Assembly (NCBI RefSeq): GCF_037151175.1
Contig: NZ_JBBCOR010000008.1
Coordinates: 62,001-126,000 of the forward strand
Length of the DNA: 64,000 nucleotides
Origin: Asaia sp003994335
Lineage (GTDB): Bacteria > Pseudomonadota > Alphaproteobacteria > Acetobacterales > Acetobacteraceae
Reading direction: 5' to 3'
Each line of letters starts with the position of its first letter. Within the stretch, counting starts at the first letter, position 1. The notes under the pieces were generated by a model that saw nothing but the letters and a program-made list of their open reading frames with translations, had not been told where the DNA came from and did not search any database. The translations under genes and the position numbers were made by a program. Below, piece by piece: positions 40,491 through 51,783 of the stretch.

Positions 40491-42290
40491 CTAAAGCGCC
40501 CGAGGCAGCAAGATCACGAAGCGGGCGCCAATGATCCGACCCGCTTCATCATACCGGTTTTCGGCATGAAGCGTACCGTGCAGGGCCTCGATGATCTGGC
40601 GACTTATGGCGAGGCCCAGCCCTGAATGCTGCCCGAAATTTTCGGTTTGGGGACGTTCCGAATAGAAACGGTCGAAAATATCCTCGAGCTTGAGTGGCGG
40701 GATACCCGGCCCCTCATCACTCACCGTGATCCGTATCTGACGCTCTTCGGGGCGCATGAACAAGGTAATATGCCCGCGCGGGGGTGAGAACGAAATGGCA
40801 TTGCCAATCAGGTTGCGCAGCACCTGAACCAGACGGTCTTCCACGGCCAGAACCCGCAGCGGATGCGCTGCATCGTCGTGGGAATCATCAAGGATAAGGA
40901 TCGCATCTTCTGGCTTGCGCGTGGTCTGATGCATCTCCGTCAGGATCGACAGAAGCATACCCACCGCTACCGGCTCTGAACGGGTACGCGAGAGTTCCGC
41001 ATCGATACGGCTCGCATCGGCAATGTCGGTGATCAGTCTGTCCAGACGACGCACATCATTATTGATGATGGCCAGCAGTCGCGTCTGACGTTCGCGGTTC
41101 TCGATACGCGGCAAGGTCTCGATGGCCGACCGTATGGAAGAAAGCGGATTCTTGATTTCATGGCTGACATCGGCGGCAAAACGCTCGATCGCATCCATGC
41201 GCGCCCAGAGCGCCAGCACCGATCCGCGCAGCGCCCGGGCCAGCACGCCGATCTCATCGCGACGCACCAGCAGGGATTCCGGCACAGTGTCGGCACGTCC
41301 GGCAACATCACGCATATCATGCGAGGCAACGGCCAGACGCAGCAGCGGACGCGCAATGGTGATCGACAGATACCAGGAGAGCAGAACCGTCACGGCCATG
41401 GCGGCCAAAAACAGCGACAGGATCGAGGAGCGCACGGCAAAAAGAGAGCGGTCTACCTCCTGCGCCTGACGGGTGAGCTGGATAACGCCAACGGTCTGCC
41501 CGTCATGAATGACCGGCTCGGCCACGGTGATCACCAGTTCATGGTCCTGTGTGCGTCGAATATAGGGAGCAGCCTCGGCACCACGATACTCCCCCGCAGA
41601 GCGCAGAGGGGGTGGGCTATCCTGCGCCTCGAGTGTAACGATCCCCTCGCGGGAAGAGAGTGGCAGCAGGGAAAGCAGCCACTCATAGGCAATTTCGATT
41701 CCGTTATTGCGCGGCGGTTGCCAGCGCGGCGGTGGGGCAGGCTCGCCCGCACCGGATTGCCCCTTGCGGTCGCGGCGCACCAGAGCTGCCTCGTTCAAAC
41801 TGTCAGCCACGAGTGTCCCGTCTGGTCCTACCAGACGTGCACGCACATTCGGGCTCGGCTCGGTCAGGCGCAGGAGCAGCGGTCGAGCCTGCACCCCGTC
41901 GAGCATGAATTCGGCACCAGGAAAAGGATGACGGGCCGGATCGCGCACAACGGCAATCTGCCCCATGGCAGCGGCGTAGATATGGGCCTGCTCACGCAGG
42001 GCGTTCACATCGGTTTCGAGCAGGCTGTTCTGGAAATCGTTCAGAAAGAGCAGCGTGACGGCGAGAATGGCCAGGGGCAGCGTATTGAGCAGGAAGATCC
42101 GCCGCATGAGCGGCGAGGCAAAGCGCGGCAACCTGAACCGGCGTGCTGTTTTCCTGCCGTCGCGTTCGGCCTCAAGCGCCAGCGTATCCCCATGCCGCAG
42201 GGAGCGACGGCGCAGGCGGCGCATCGCCTGCGTCATGAAGCCGGGAGAGCCGCGTCTCGTGCGACGCCCGAGAGATTCACGCTCCGGCAT
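40491..42290 (-). CDS. chvG: Sensor histidine kinase, ChvG/ExoS type
   Basis: A 599-residue kinase. A basic N-terminus leads to a transmembrane helix (LLNTLPLAILAVTLLFLNDF), a large periplasmic sensor domain (about 80-330), a second transmembrane segment and HAMP linker. Next come the phosphoacceptor FAADVSHEIKNPLSSIRS and the ATPase motifs NLIGNAISFSPP, DEGPGIPP and GLGLAISR. ChvG/ChvI senses envelope stress or acidity in alphaproteobacteria. It starts six bases after chvI, in the usual order. Confidence 0.93.
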   Translation of the reverse strand: MPERESLGRRTRRGSPGFMTQAMRRLRRRSLRHGDTLALEAERDGRKTARRFRLPRFASPLMRRIFLLNTLPLAILAVTLLFLNDFQNSLLETDVNALREQAHIYAAAMGQIAVVRDPARHPFPGAEFMLDGVQARPLLLRLTEPSPNVRARLVGPDGTLVADSLNEAALVRRDRKGQSGAGEPAPPPRWQPPRNNGIEIAYEWLLSLLPLSSREGIVTLEAQDSPPPLRSAGEYRGAEAAPYIRRTQDHELVITVAEPVIHDGQTVGVIQLTRQAQEVDRSLFAVRSSILSLFLAAMAVTVLLSWYLSITIARPLLRLAVASHDMRDVAGRADTVPESLLVRRDEIGVLARALRGSVLALWARMDAIERFAADVSHEIKNPLSSIRSAIETLPRIENRERQTRLLAIINNDVRRLDRLITDIADASRIDAELSRTRSEPVAVGMLLSILTEMHQTTRKPEDAILILDDSHDDAAHPLRVLAVEDRLVQVLRNLIGNAISFSPPRGHITLFMRPEERQIRITVSDEGPGIPPLKLEDIFDRFYSERPQTENFGQHSGLGLAISRQIIEALHGTLHAENRYDEAGRIIGARFVILLPRAL

Positions 42291-42296
42291 GGCCGA

Positions 42297-43010
42297 TCAG
42301 TCTTCCTTGTAGCGATAGCCTATGCCGTACAGCGTCTCGATCTGGTTGAAGTTATCGTCGATCTGCCTGAACTTCTTGCGCACACGCTTGATATGGCTGT
42401 CGATGGTGCGATCATCCACATAGATGTTTTCGCCATAGGCGGCATCGATCAGCTGGTCACGTGACTTCACCATACCGGGACGCAGCGCCAGCGCCTTGAC
42501 CAGAAGGAACTCAGTGACAGTCAGCATGATGTCCTGACCGGCCCACAGGCACTGATGACGCGTCTCATCCAGCGTCAGACTGCCGCGAACGATGGCCGCT
42601 CCCGCGCCCGATGTTCCGCTCCCTTCGGCGCGACTGGCATCCTGACGGCGCAGCAGAGCCCGGATACGCTCCAGAAGCAGGCGCTGTGAAAAGGGTTTGG
42701 TGATGTAGTCGTCGGCTCCCAGACGCAGCCCCATGAGCTGGTCGAGCTCCTCGTCCTTGGAAGAGAGGAAAATGACGGGCAGGGAGGAGCGGGCGCGCAG
42801 GCGTTGCAGCAGCTCCATCCCGTCCATGCGCGGCATCTTGATATCGAGCACCGCAAGACTGACAGGGCGCGCCAGAATACCCTGAAGAGCGGCCTCGCCA
42901 TCGGTATAGGTGTGCACGACAAACCCTTCGGCCTCGAGAGTCATCTGGACCGAAGTCAGGATATTGCGATCATCATCCACCAGGGCGATCGTGTGCTTTG
43001 TCGTCTCCAT
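42297..43010 (-). CDS. chvI: Response regulator, ChvI type (OmpR/PhoB family)
   Basis: A 237-residue two-component regulator. The receiver domain has the acidic pocket DDDRNI, the phosphoacceptor LDIKMPRMDG and the conserved FLSSKDE lysine. The C-terminal winged helix carries LTVTEFLLVKALALRPG and DRTIDSHIKRVRKKFRQID. It is the partner of the following kinase gene and diverges from grpE across 260 bases. Confidence 0.95.
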   Translation of the reverse strand: METTKHTIALVDDDRNILTSVQMTLEAEGFVVHTYTDGEAALQGILARPVSLAVLDIKMPRMDGMELLQRLRARSSLPVIFLSSKDEELDQLMGLRLGADDYITKPFSQRLLLERIRALLRRQDASRAEGSGTSGAGAAIVRGSLTLDETRHQCLWAGQDIMLTVTEFLLVKALALRPGMVKSRDQLIDAAYGENIYVDDRTIDSHIKRVRKKFRQIDDNFNQIETLYGIGYRYKED

Positions 43011-43270
43011 GCGCGATGCATCCGCCTTTAATTTCTGCCTGTTGCCAATACGAGGGGGGTTGGCATATGGCTTGTCACAGCCACCTATATCTTACCACGC
43101 GGCTGCGCCCAAGACGGGGCAGTCGAAAACGGTCGGACATCTCGGGATGGCCGATCGGTGTCTTTCGTGGCTTCCAGCGGTCACGCTCGCCCCGCCAAGG
43201 GGGAGTACGCGGGAGCCGACCCTTTGCCGCCCGGTTCGACCGGGCCCGATTTTTCGAGGTTGCGACCACG

Positions 43271-43873
43271 ATGACGACTGAAAACGCGCAGCACGACGCC
43301 CAGAACAGCGCGCAAACCGAAACGCCCGACCCGGCAGCGACAGAAGCCGCAACCGGGACCACAACCGAGACGGGTATCCAGACACCCGAAGCCCGCATTG
43401 CGGAGCTCGAGGCCCAGGTCGAGGAATTCCGCGACAAATGGATGCGTTCTGAAGCCGAGATGCAGAACTACCGCACACGCGCCAAGCGTGAGGTGGAAGA
43501 TGCCCGCCAGTATGCCGTCCAGAAATTCGCCCGTGACGTGGTCGAAGCCGCCGAGAACCTGCAGCGCGGTCTCGCTTCAATGCCGGCAAAGGTCGACGGG
43601 GAAGAAGGGCTTGTGGCCAAACTGCGTGAAGGGTTCGAGAGCACGGAGCGCTCCTTCCTCGGCATCCTCGAGCGTAACGGCATCACCTGCCAGCACCCGG
43701 TAGGCGAAGTCTTCGATGCCAACCTGCATCAGGCCATGGCTGAACAGCCGAGCGATGAGCATCAGGACGGTACGGTCATGCAGGCCTGGACCCCGACCTG
43801 GACCCTTCATGGCCGCCTGCTCAAGCCTGCCATGGTCGTCGTCGCCAAGGGTGGCAACAAAGCCGCAGAATGA
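43271..43873 (+). CDS. grpE: Nucleotide exchange factor GrpE
   Basis: Releases ADP from DnaK. The 200-residue protein begins with a disordered Thr/Glu-rich N-terminus, followed by the long coiled-coil helix (ELEAQVEEFRDKWMRSEAEM, QNYRTRAKREVEDARQYAVQ) and the beta-wing (GITCQHPVGEVFDANLHQAM). The ATG at 43271 follows TGCGACCACG; the frame is open upstream but the region has no plausible start. dnaK follows by 128 bases with its own likely promoter. Confidence 0.95.
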   Translation: MTTENAQHDAQNSAQTETPDPAATEAATGTTTETGIQTPEARIAELEAQVEEFRDKWMRSEAEMQNYRTRAKREVEDARQYAVQKFARDVVEAAENLQRGLASMPAKVDGEEGLVAKLREGFESTERSFLGILERNGITCQHPVGEVFDANLHQAMAEQPSDEHQDGTVMQAWTPTWTLHGRLLKPAMVVVAKGGNKAAE

Positions 43874-43876
43874 GGG

Positions 43877-43906
43877 TTGAAACCCTCGCTGCACGCTCCT
43901 AGATTT
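43877..43906 (+). promoter_or_regulatory. Possible heat-shock (RpoH) promoter of dnaK
   Basis: TTGAAA (43877-43882) and CCTAGATTT (43898-43906) are about 15 bases apart, resembling the alphaproteobacterial sigma-32 consensus, about 100 bases before the dnaK ATG. The -10 match is weak. Confidence 0.35.
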
Positions 43907-44001
43907 TACGAGTAACCCGTCCCTGCCGAGGCAGGGAGACGAAAACAAGGGTGTTGCCCGGTGCCTGAATGGGCCGGGCGACGCCGCTGAAAGGACTGAG
44001 T

Positions 44002-45906
<1,905 letters not shown>

Positions 45907-45958
45907 TCACCCGGATGGGAGGGGTAGCCACCTCTCCCTGAAGGCTTGTTTCTCGCAG

Positions 45959-45990
45959 CGCCCGTCCTTCCCTCGGGAGGGCGGGCGTTT
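45959..45990 (+). terminator. Terminator or attenuator between dnaK and dnaJ
   Basis: CGCCCG (45959-45964) and CGGGCG (45982-45987) pair around an imperfect CCTTCCC / GGGAGG inner stem, followed by TTT. It would reduce dnaJ expression relative to dnaK. Confidence 0.6.
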
Positions 45991-46100
45991 CGGCATTCGG
46001 ATTGCGTTTTGTATGATCTGGATAGCCTGCCCCCGTCTAGATCGCCCCTCTGCCTTGCAGAGCCCTGATCCGCTGCCTCTCGACACCAGGATGGACTCCC

Positions 46101-47249
46101 ATGGCCACCAAGATCGATTTCTACGCCGTTCTCGAAGTCTCCCGCACGGCCTCCGCCGATGAGCTGAAAAAAGCCTACCGCAAGCAGGCCATGCGCTTTC
46201 ATCCCGATCGTAATCCGGGCGATGAAACAGCCGAGCACAAGTTCAAGGAAATCAACGAAGCCTATGATGTTCTGAAAGACGAACAGAAACGCGCTGCCTA
46301 TGACCGCTTCGGTCATGCCGCCTTCGAAAACGGGGGCATGGGCGGTATGGGCGGCGGCTTCGGTGGCTTTGGCGGCGGAGGTCTCGACGATATCTTCGAG
46401 ATGTTCGGCGACATGATGGGCGGTCGTCGCGGCGGGGGCGGTCGCCGTCGAACGGGCAACGACATTCAGGTTCAGGTCGAGATCTCGCTGAGCGAAGCCT
46501 ATGCCGGAGTCAAGAAGCCGGTCGAAATCCGCACGCGCGTGACCTGCGAGAGCTGTCATGGCACGGGTTCGGCCGACAGCAATCCTTCCGACGCCACCTG
46601 CCCCACCTGTCACGGCGCAGGCGCTGTGCGGGCCCAGCAGGGCTTTTTTCTGGTCGAGCGTCCCTGCCCCACCTGCAAGGGCTCGGGCAAGGTGGTGCGA
46701 AACCCCTGCCAGAGCTGCAAGGGCGCTGGCACGACAGAGCAGACGCGCTCGCTCGATATCGCCATTCCGGCCGGTGTCGAGGACGGCACGCGCATCCGTC
46801 TGACAGGTGAAGGCGAGGCTGGTGGCAGTGGCGTACAGCCAGGCGATCTCTACGTGCATGTTGCGGTGGGCGGCAGCGACATCTTCCAGCGTGACGGGGC
46901 CAATATCTATTGCCGCGTGCCGCTGCGCATGACGCAGGCTGCGCTCGGCACCGAGATTGAGGTTCCTGTTATCGATGGCAGCCGCGCCAAGGTGAAGATC
47001 CCTGCCGGGACGCAATCGGGCGAGAACTTCCGACTGCGCGGCAAGGGCTTCTCGGTTCTGCGCTCGAGCGCGCGCGGTGACATGTATATTCAGGTCGCCG
47101 TCGAAACCCCGCATCATCTGAGCCCACGCCAGCGCGAATTGCTGGAAGAGTTCGAGGCGGAGGCGGGCGAGACACAGGATCAGGAAAAGGCCAATCCGGA
47201 ACATACCGGCTTCTTCGCCAAGGTCCGGGACTTCTTCGAAGGAAAGTAA
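46101..47249 (+). CDS. dnaJ: Chaperone protein DnaJ (Hsp40)
   Basis: 382-residue co-chaperone that stimulates DnaK ATP hydrolysis. The J domain has the HPD motif (FHPDRNPGDE); a Gly/Phe-rich linker (GGMGGMGGGFGGFGGGG) follows. The zinc region has four CxxCxGxG repeats: CESCHGTGS, CPTCHGAGA, CPTCKGSGK and CQSCKGAGT. The C-terminal substrate domain is complete. dapB begins six bases downstream. Confidence 0.97.
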   Translation: MATKIDFYAVLEVSRTASADELKKAYRKQAMRFHPDRNPGDETAEHKFKEINEAYDVLKDEQKRAAYDRFGHAAFENGGMGGMGGGFGGFGGGGLDDIFEMFGDMMGGRRGGGGRRRTGNDIQVQVEISLSEAYAGVKKPVEIRTRVTCESCHGTGSADSNPSDATCPTCHGAGAVRAQQGFFLVERPCPTCKGSGKVVRNPCQSCKGAGTTEQTRSLDIAIPAGVEDGTRIRLTGEGEAGGSGVQPGDLYVHVAVGGSDIFQRDGANIYCRVPLRMTQAALGTEIEVPVIDGSRAKVKIPAGTQSGENFRLRGKGFSVLRSSARGDMYIQVAVETPHHLSPRQRELLEEFEAEAGETQDQEKANPEHTGFFAKVRDFFEGK

Positions 47250-47254
47250 CACCC

Positions 47255-47998
47255 ATGCGTATCGGCATCGCGGGCATAACGGGCCGTCTGGGCGCACTCT
47301 GCGCCGAGGAAGTCGTGGCTTCCCGCCTCGATCTCGCGGGAGGATTGTCGCGCAAGGCAGATCCCGCCCGCCATATCGTCACGGATCCCGCGACGCTGGC
47401 GGATCGGTGCGATGTGGTGATCGATGTCAGCAGTCCGGAGGCCACCTGCACCCATGCCGAGGCCTTTGCCAAAGCAGGATGCGCCTGGGTGATAGGGACA
47501 ACCGGGTTCGATGCCGCGCAGGAAGCGGCAATCACGCAGGCCGCTCAAACCATCCCGGTGCTCAAGGCCGCCAATTTCGCTCCCGGCCTGACGCTCCTGC
47601 TCGATCTGGCGCGTCAGTTGGGCGCCAAGCTGCCTGCCGATGAATATGATGCTGAAATCCTTGAGACCCACCATCGTCAGAAACGCGATGCCCCCTCAGG
47701 TACGGCTCTGGCCATTGGCGAGCGCTTTGCTGAGGGGCGCAATGTCGCTCTGGCCAATGTGACCGAGATCGATCGCTCCGGACTGCGCGGCGAAGGGGCG
47801 ATCGGCTTTGCCTCACTGCGTGCCGGGCAGATCGTGGGGGAGCACAGCCTGATCCTGACGTCGGGCACGGAACAGATCACCTTGTCGCATCGCGCTTTTG
47901 ACCGCCGCGTGTTTGCACAGGGTGCGGTCAAGGCGGCGCGATGGCTGGCTGGTAAACCGGCAGGGCTCTACACCATGACGGAAATATTCGAGGCCTGA
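47255..47998 (+). CDS. dapB: 4-hydroxy-tetrahydrodipicolinate reductase
   Basis: NAD(P)H-dependent step of diaminopimelate/lysine biosynthesis. The 247-residue protein begins GIAGITGRLGALCAEEV, the cofactor motif (GxxGxxG), has IGTTGFDAAQEAAI, LLLDLARQLGAKL and the catalytic ETHHRQKRDAPSGTALAIGE with a His pair and Lys. It follows dnaJ closely, a common alphaproteobacterial arrangement. A perfect 12-bp palindrome GCCTGATCAGGC (47993-48004) overlaps its stop. Confidence 0.95.
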   Translation: MRIGIAGITGRLGALCAEEVVASRLDLAGGLSRKADPARHIVTDPATLADRCDVVIDVSSPEATCTHAEAFAKAGCAWVIGTTGFDAAQEAAITQAAQTIPVLKAANFAPGLTLLLDLARQLGAKLPADEYDAEILETHHRQKRDAPSGTALAIGERFAEGRNVALANVTEIDRSGLRGEGAIGFASLRAGQIVGEHSLILTSGTEQITLSHRAFDRRVFAQGAVKAARWLAGKPAGLYTMTEIFEA

Positions 47999-48145
47999 TC
48001 AGGCTTCACTTCCCGTACTGCAACATAACAAACGCTTGACCCCTGTGGCTCAATGCCTCTAAGGACAGCCCTCTCTTGCGGGTCGAGCGCAGGTTATCGC
48101 GCGTCCGCTCTCCTTTCTTTCACTCATTCCCTGCGAGGTCCCTGA

Positions 48146-49333
48146 GTGCGTAACTACGGCGAATTTCTCTTCACATCGGAATCCGTTTCTGAAGGTCATC
48201 CGGACAAGGTCTCCGACCGGATCAGCGACACCGTTCTGGACGCTTATCTCGAGGCCGACCCGGAAGCCCGTGTTGCGTGCGAAACCCTCTGCACGACCAA
48301 CCGCGTCGTTCTGGCCGGTGAAGTCCGTGGCCCGGCGTCGATCACCAGCGAGCTGCTGATCGAGCGCGCCCGTCATGCCATCAAGGATATCGGCTATGAC
48401 CAGGAAGGTTTCTCCTGGAAGAACGCTGAAATCACCTCCCTGCTGCACGCGCAGTCCGCCGACATTGCTGTCGGCGTCGATAGCGCCGGCGAGAAGGATG
48501 AAGGCGCTGGCGATCAGGGCATCATGTTCGGCTTCGCCACCCGCGAGACCGAGCACCTGATGCCGGCTCCGCTCTATTATGCGCAGTCGATCCTCGAGAA
48601 GGTTCGTGACTACCGCAAGAGCGGCCATGCTCTGGGCGTCGGCCTGCTGCCGGATGCCAAGAGCCAGGTCACGCTGCGCTATGTCGATGGCAAGCCCGTT
48701 GGCGCGACCTCGGTCGTGATCTCGACGCAGCATATCGAAGGCATGCGCCAGAACACCATTCGCGAAATGCTGCGCGAAGTGGTTCGTGAAGTCCTGCCGG
48801 AAGGCTGGATGTGCCCGGAAGAAGAATTCTACGTCAATCCGACGGGTAACTTCGTGATCGGTGGTCCCGATGGCGATGCTGGGCTGACGGGTCGCAAGAT
48901 CATCGTCGACACCTATGGCGGTGCAGCCCCCCATGGCGGCGGCGCTTTCTCGGGCAAGGACCCCACCAAGGTCGATCGTTCGGCTGCCTATGCCGCGCGC
49001 TACCTGGCCAAGAACGTGGTTGCTGCCGGTCTGTCCGATCGTTGCACCATCCAGCTCAGCTACGCCATTGGCGTGTCCAAGCCGCTCTCGGTCTATGTGG
49101 ATCTCGATGGCACAGGCAAGGATATCGACGAAGCCCGTCTCGGCAAGCTGCTGAATGAAATGGTCGATCTCTCGCCGCGCGGCATCCGCAAGCATCTGCG
49201 CCTGAACCGTCCGATCTACGTGCCGACCTCGGCCTATGGCCATTTCGGTCGCGTGCCCGATCCGGTGCTGGACAACTTCACGTGGGAGCAGACCGATCTG
49301 GTCAGCTCGCTGCGCGGTGCCCTCAACCGCTGA
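48146..49333 (+). CDS. metK: S-adenosylmethionine synthase
   Basis: Makes SAM from methionine and ATP. The 395-residue protein starts at GTG 48146 with GAGGT seven bases upstream. Motifs: FTSESVSEGHPDKVSDRISD, GAGDQGIMFGFA, PTGNFVIGGPDGDAGLTGRK, YGGAAPHGGGAFSGKDPTKV and the C-terminal TWEQTDL. No SAM riboswitch recognised in the 147-base leader. trmB begins nine bases after its stop in the same reading frame. Confidence 0.97.
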   Translation: MRNYGEFLFTSESVSEGHPDKVSDRISDTVLDAYLEADPEARVACETLCTTNRVVLAGEVRGPASITSELLIERARHAIKDIGYDQEGFSWKNAEITSLLHAQSADIAVGVDSAGEKDEGAGDQGIMFGFATRETEHLMPAPLYYAQSILEKVRDYRKSGHALGVGLLPDAKSQVTLRYVDGKPVGATSVVISTQHIEGMRQNTIREMLREVVREVLPEGWMCPEEEFYVNPTGNFVIGGPDGDAGLTGRKIIVDTYGGAAPHGGGAFSGKDPTKVDRSAAYAARYLAKNVVAAGLSDRCTIQLSYAIGVSKPLSVYVDLDGTGKDIDEARLGKLLNEMVDLSPRGIRKHLRLNRPIYVPTSAYGHFGRVPDPVLDNFTWEQTDLVSSLRGALNR

Positions 49334-49342
49334 GGTCCCCAA

Positions 49343-50056
49343 CTGTCTGACACCTCTCTCAAGTCCCAGCCTGAGCGGCTTTATGGCCGCCAGCGCGGGC
49401 ACCCGCTCCGTGCTCGCCAGCAGCGCCTTCTCGATGAGGCACTGCCCAGGCTCCGTCTGAATCCCGATCAGGCAGCCAACCCGCAGGCCGCCTTCACCGG
49501 CGCTCCTGTTCAGGGCGTCTGGCTTGAAATCGGGTTCGGCGGAGGCGAGCATGCGCTCGACCAGGCGCAGCACAACCCGGATGTCGGCTATATTGCCTCC
49601 GAGGTTTTCGAGAACGGGCTGTGTTCGCTCATGTCCCGCATCGTGCCGGAAGGCGAAGAGGACACGATCACCCCGCCGGATCATTTCCGTATCTGGCCCG
49701 ATGATGCGCGTCAGCTTCTGAAATCCCTGCCCGATGGCTGTCTCGACCGCGCCTATCTGATGTTCCCCGATCCGTGGCCCAAGGCACGCCATGCCAAGCG
49801 TCGCTTCATCCACCCGGAGAATATTCGCGAACTGGCCCGCCTGCTGAAGCCCGGCGCCGTCTGGCGCGTTGCAAGCGATCATCCCGTCTATCAGGACTGG
49901 GTGTTCGAGATCATGGGCGCGCAGGATCTGTTCGATGCGCCCCCGCCTGCCAAAGGCGAGCGCCCCGAAGGCTGGTCACCCACACGCTATGAAGCCAAGG
50001 CCTACCGCGAAGGCCGCGTGCCGTTCTACTGGACGTTCACGCGCCGCGGTGCCTGA
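49343..50056 (+). CDS. trmB: tRNA (guanine(46)-N7)-methyltransferase, CTG start
   Basis: SAM-dependent enzyme that forms m7G46 in tRNA. No ATG, GTG or TTG is in frame before the conserved N-terminal LYGRQRGHPLRARQQRLLDE; the only suitable start is CTG at 49343, with GAGGT six bases upstream. That gives 237 residues. SAM-binding VWLEIGFGGGEHALDQA, then YLMFPDPWPKARHAKRRFI (the DPWP motif), and ASDHPVY are all present. The first ATG (49631) would delete the SAM-binding motif. It follows metK by nine bases. Confidence 0.93.
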   Translation: MSDTSLKSQPERLYGRQRGHPLRARQQRLLDEALPRLRLNPDQAANPQAAFTGAPVQGVWLEIGFGGGEHALDQAQHNPDVGYIASEVFENGLCSLMSRIVPEGEEDTITPPDHFRIWPDDARQLLKSLPDGCLDRAYLMFPDPWPKARHAKRRFIHPENIRELARLLKPGAVWRVASDHPVYQDWVFEIMGAQDLFDAPPPAKGERPEGWSPTRYEAKAYREGRVPFYWTFTRRGA

Positions 50057-50080
50057 TACCGAGTTGGATCGGAACACCGC

Positions 50081-51724
50081 ATGAGCACGCAAATCGAACG
50101 CGAGGAAATGGAATTCGACGTGGTGATCGTCGGCGGAGGGCCAGCCGGCCTTTCCGCCGCCATCCGACTGCGTCAGCTCATGCCGGAAGCCACGCTCTGC
50201 CTCGTTGAAAAAGGCAGCGAAATCGGAGCGCATATTGTCTCGGGCGCGGTGATCGAACCCCGCGCGCTGGCCGAGCTCTTCCCCGACTGGCAGGAACGCG
50301 GTGCACCGCTGAAAACCCCGGTGACGGAAGAAAAAGTGCTTTTCCTGACCGAAAAGCGTGGCTTCGCCATACCCTTAATCGACAAGCTCATGCCTGCCAT
50401 GGCCAATCACGGCAATTATGTCGTGTCCCTGGGCGAGGTCTGCCGCTGGCTCGGCGCACAGGCCGAAGAAATGGGTGTCGAGATCTACCCCGGCTTTGCC
50501 GCCGCCGAGCCCTATATCGAGGATGGCCGCCTGTGCGGTGTCATCACCGGAGATATGGGCGTGAACCGTGAAGGCGAGCAGGGGCCGAACTTCGCACCCG
50601 GCATGATCCTGCGGGCTAAACAGACCATCCTGACCGAGGGCGTGCGCGGCTCGATCAGCCAGCGCGTGATGAAGCAGTTCAATCTGCGTCAGGGTGTAGA
50701 CCCGCAGACCTATGGGCTGGGTATCAAGGAAGTCTGGGAAATCCCCGCCGAGAGGCACAAGCCTGGCTTCGTGCAGCACAGCTTCGGCTGGCCGATGGAT
50801 GACGGCACCTATGGCGGCGCCTGGCTCTATCATTTCGGTGAGAACCTCGTCTCCTATGGTTTTGTCACCGGGCTGGATTACAGCAATACTTGGCTCTCTC
50901 CCTTTCAGGAGATGCAGCGCCTCAAGACCCATCCTGAATTTGCGAAGCATCTCGAAGGCGGTCGCCGTCTGATTTATGGCGCGCGCGCGCTGTCAGAGGG
51001 TGGCTTCCAGTCCCTGCCGCGTCTGTCTTTTCCGGGTGGCGTTCTGGCGGGTGATTCCGCAGGCTTCCTGAACATGCCCAAGATCAAGGGCACGCACACA
51101 GCCATGAAATCCGGCATGCTGGCCGCCGAAGCCGTGGCCGAGGCGCTGGGGGGTGAAGGCCCCTGCGAGGCCACTAGCTATACGCGCCGTTTCAAGAGTT
51201 CATGGCTGTTCAAGGAGTTGTTCGAGGCCCGCAATGTGCGCCCCGCCTTTGCCCGCTGGGGCAATCGCCTTGGCGCGCTCTATGCCGGGATCGACAGCCT
51301 GATTTTCCGTGGCCGCGCGCCTTGGACGCTGCATTTCCGTCATACGGATCATGAAGCGCTCAAGCCTGCCGGGCAGTGCAAGCCCATTGCCTATCCGAAG
51401 CCGGATGGCACGCTGACCTTCGACCTCACCTCATCGGTGTTCCTGTCGGGCACCAATCATGAGGAGGACCAGCCGGTCCACCTGAAGCTGCGTGACCCGT
51501 CGAAATGGCTGCCCGTCAACTGGGGCATTTTCCGCTCGCCTGAAAGCCGCTACTGCCCGGCCGGTGTGTATGAGGCGCTGGAGGAAAACAGCACCATGCG
51601 CTTGCAGATCAACGCGCAGAACTGCGTGCACTGCAAGACCTGCGACATCAAGGATCCGACGCAGAATATCGACTGGTGTGTGCCTGAAGGGGCCGGTGGA
51701 CCGAATTATCCTGTCGGTATGTGA
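50081..51724 (+). CDS. Electron transfer flavoprotein-ubiquinone oxidoreductase
   Basis: Passes electrons from ETF to ubiquinone. The 547-residue protein begins with the FAD-binding VVIVGGGPAGLSAAIRL, has GSEIGAHIVSGAVIEP and the membrane-associated helix, and ends with the [4Fe-4S] cluster domain whose ligands are in NCVHCKTCDIKDP and WCVPEGAGGPNY. It lies 25 bases after trmB and just before etfB-etfA, so the whole ETF system is together. Confidence 0.96.
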   Translation: MSTQIEREEMEFDVVIVGGGPAGLSAAIRLRQLMPEATLCLVEKGSEIGAHIVSGAVIEPRALAELFPDWQERGAPLKTPVTEEKVLFLTEKRGFAIPLIDKLMPAMANHGNYVVSLGEVCRWLGAQAEEMGVEIYPGFAAAEPYIEDGRLCGVITGDMGVNREGEQGPNFAPGMILRAKQTILTEGVRGSISQRVMKQFNLRQGVDPQTYGLGIKEVWEIPAERHKPGFVQHSFGWPMDDGTYGGAWLYHFGENLVSYGFVTGLDYSNTWLSPFQEMQRLKTHPEFAKHLEGGRRLIYGARALSEGGFQSLPRLSFPGGVLAGDSAGFLNMPKIKGTHTAMKSGMLAAEAVAEALGGEGPCEATSYTRRFKSSWLFKELFEARNVRPAFARWGNRLGALYAGIDSLIFRGRAPWTLHFRHTDHEALKPAGQCKPIAYPKPDGTLTFDLTSSVFLSGTNHEEDQPVHLKLRDPSKWLPVNWGIFRSPESRYCPAGVYEALEENSTMRLQINAQNCVHCKTCDIKDPTQNIDWCVPEGAGGPNYPVGM

Positions 51725-51783
51725 TTTTGAGTCGCAATAAGGTATGAACCCTGACGACAAATTCCAGGATCGGCGAGAAACAG

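Noticed and set aside
48000..48145. Possible SAM-sensing riboswitch before metK
   Set aside because: No SAM-I, SAM-II or SAM/SAH core could be recognised, only GC-rich runs. A covariance search would be decisive.
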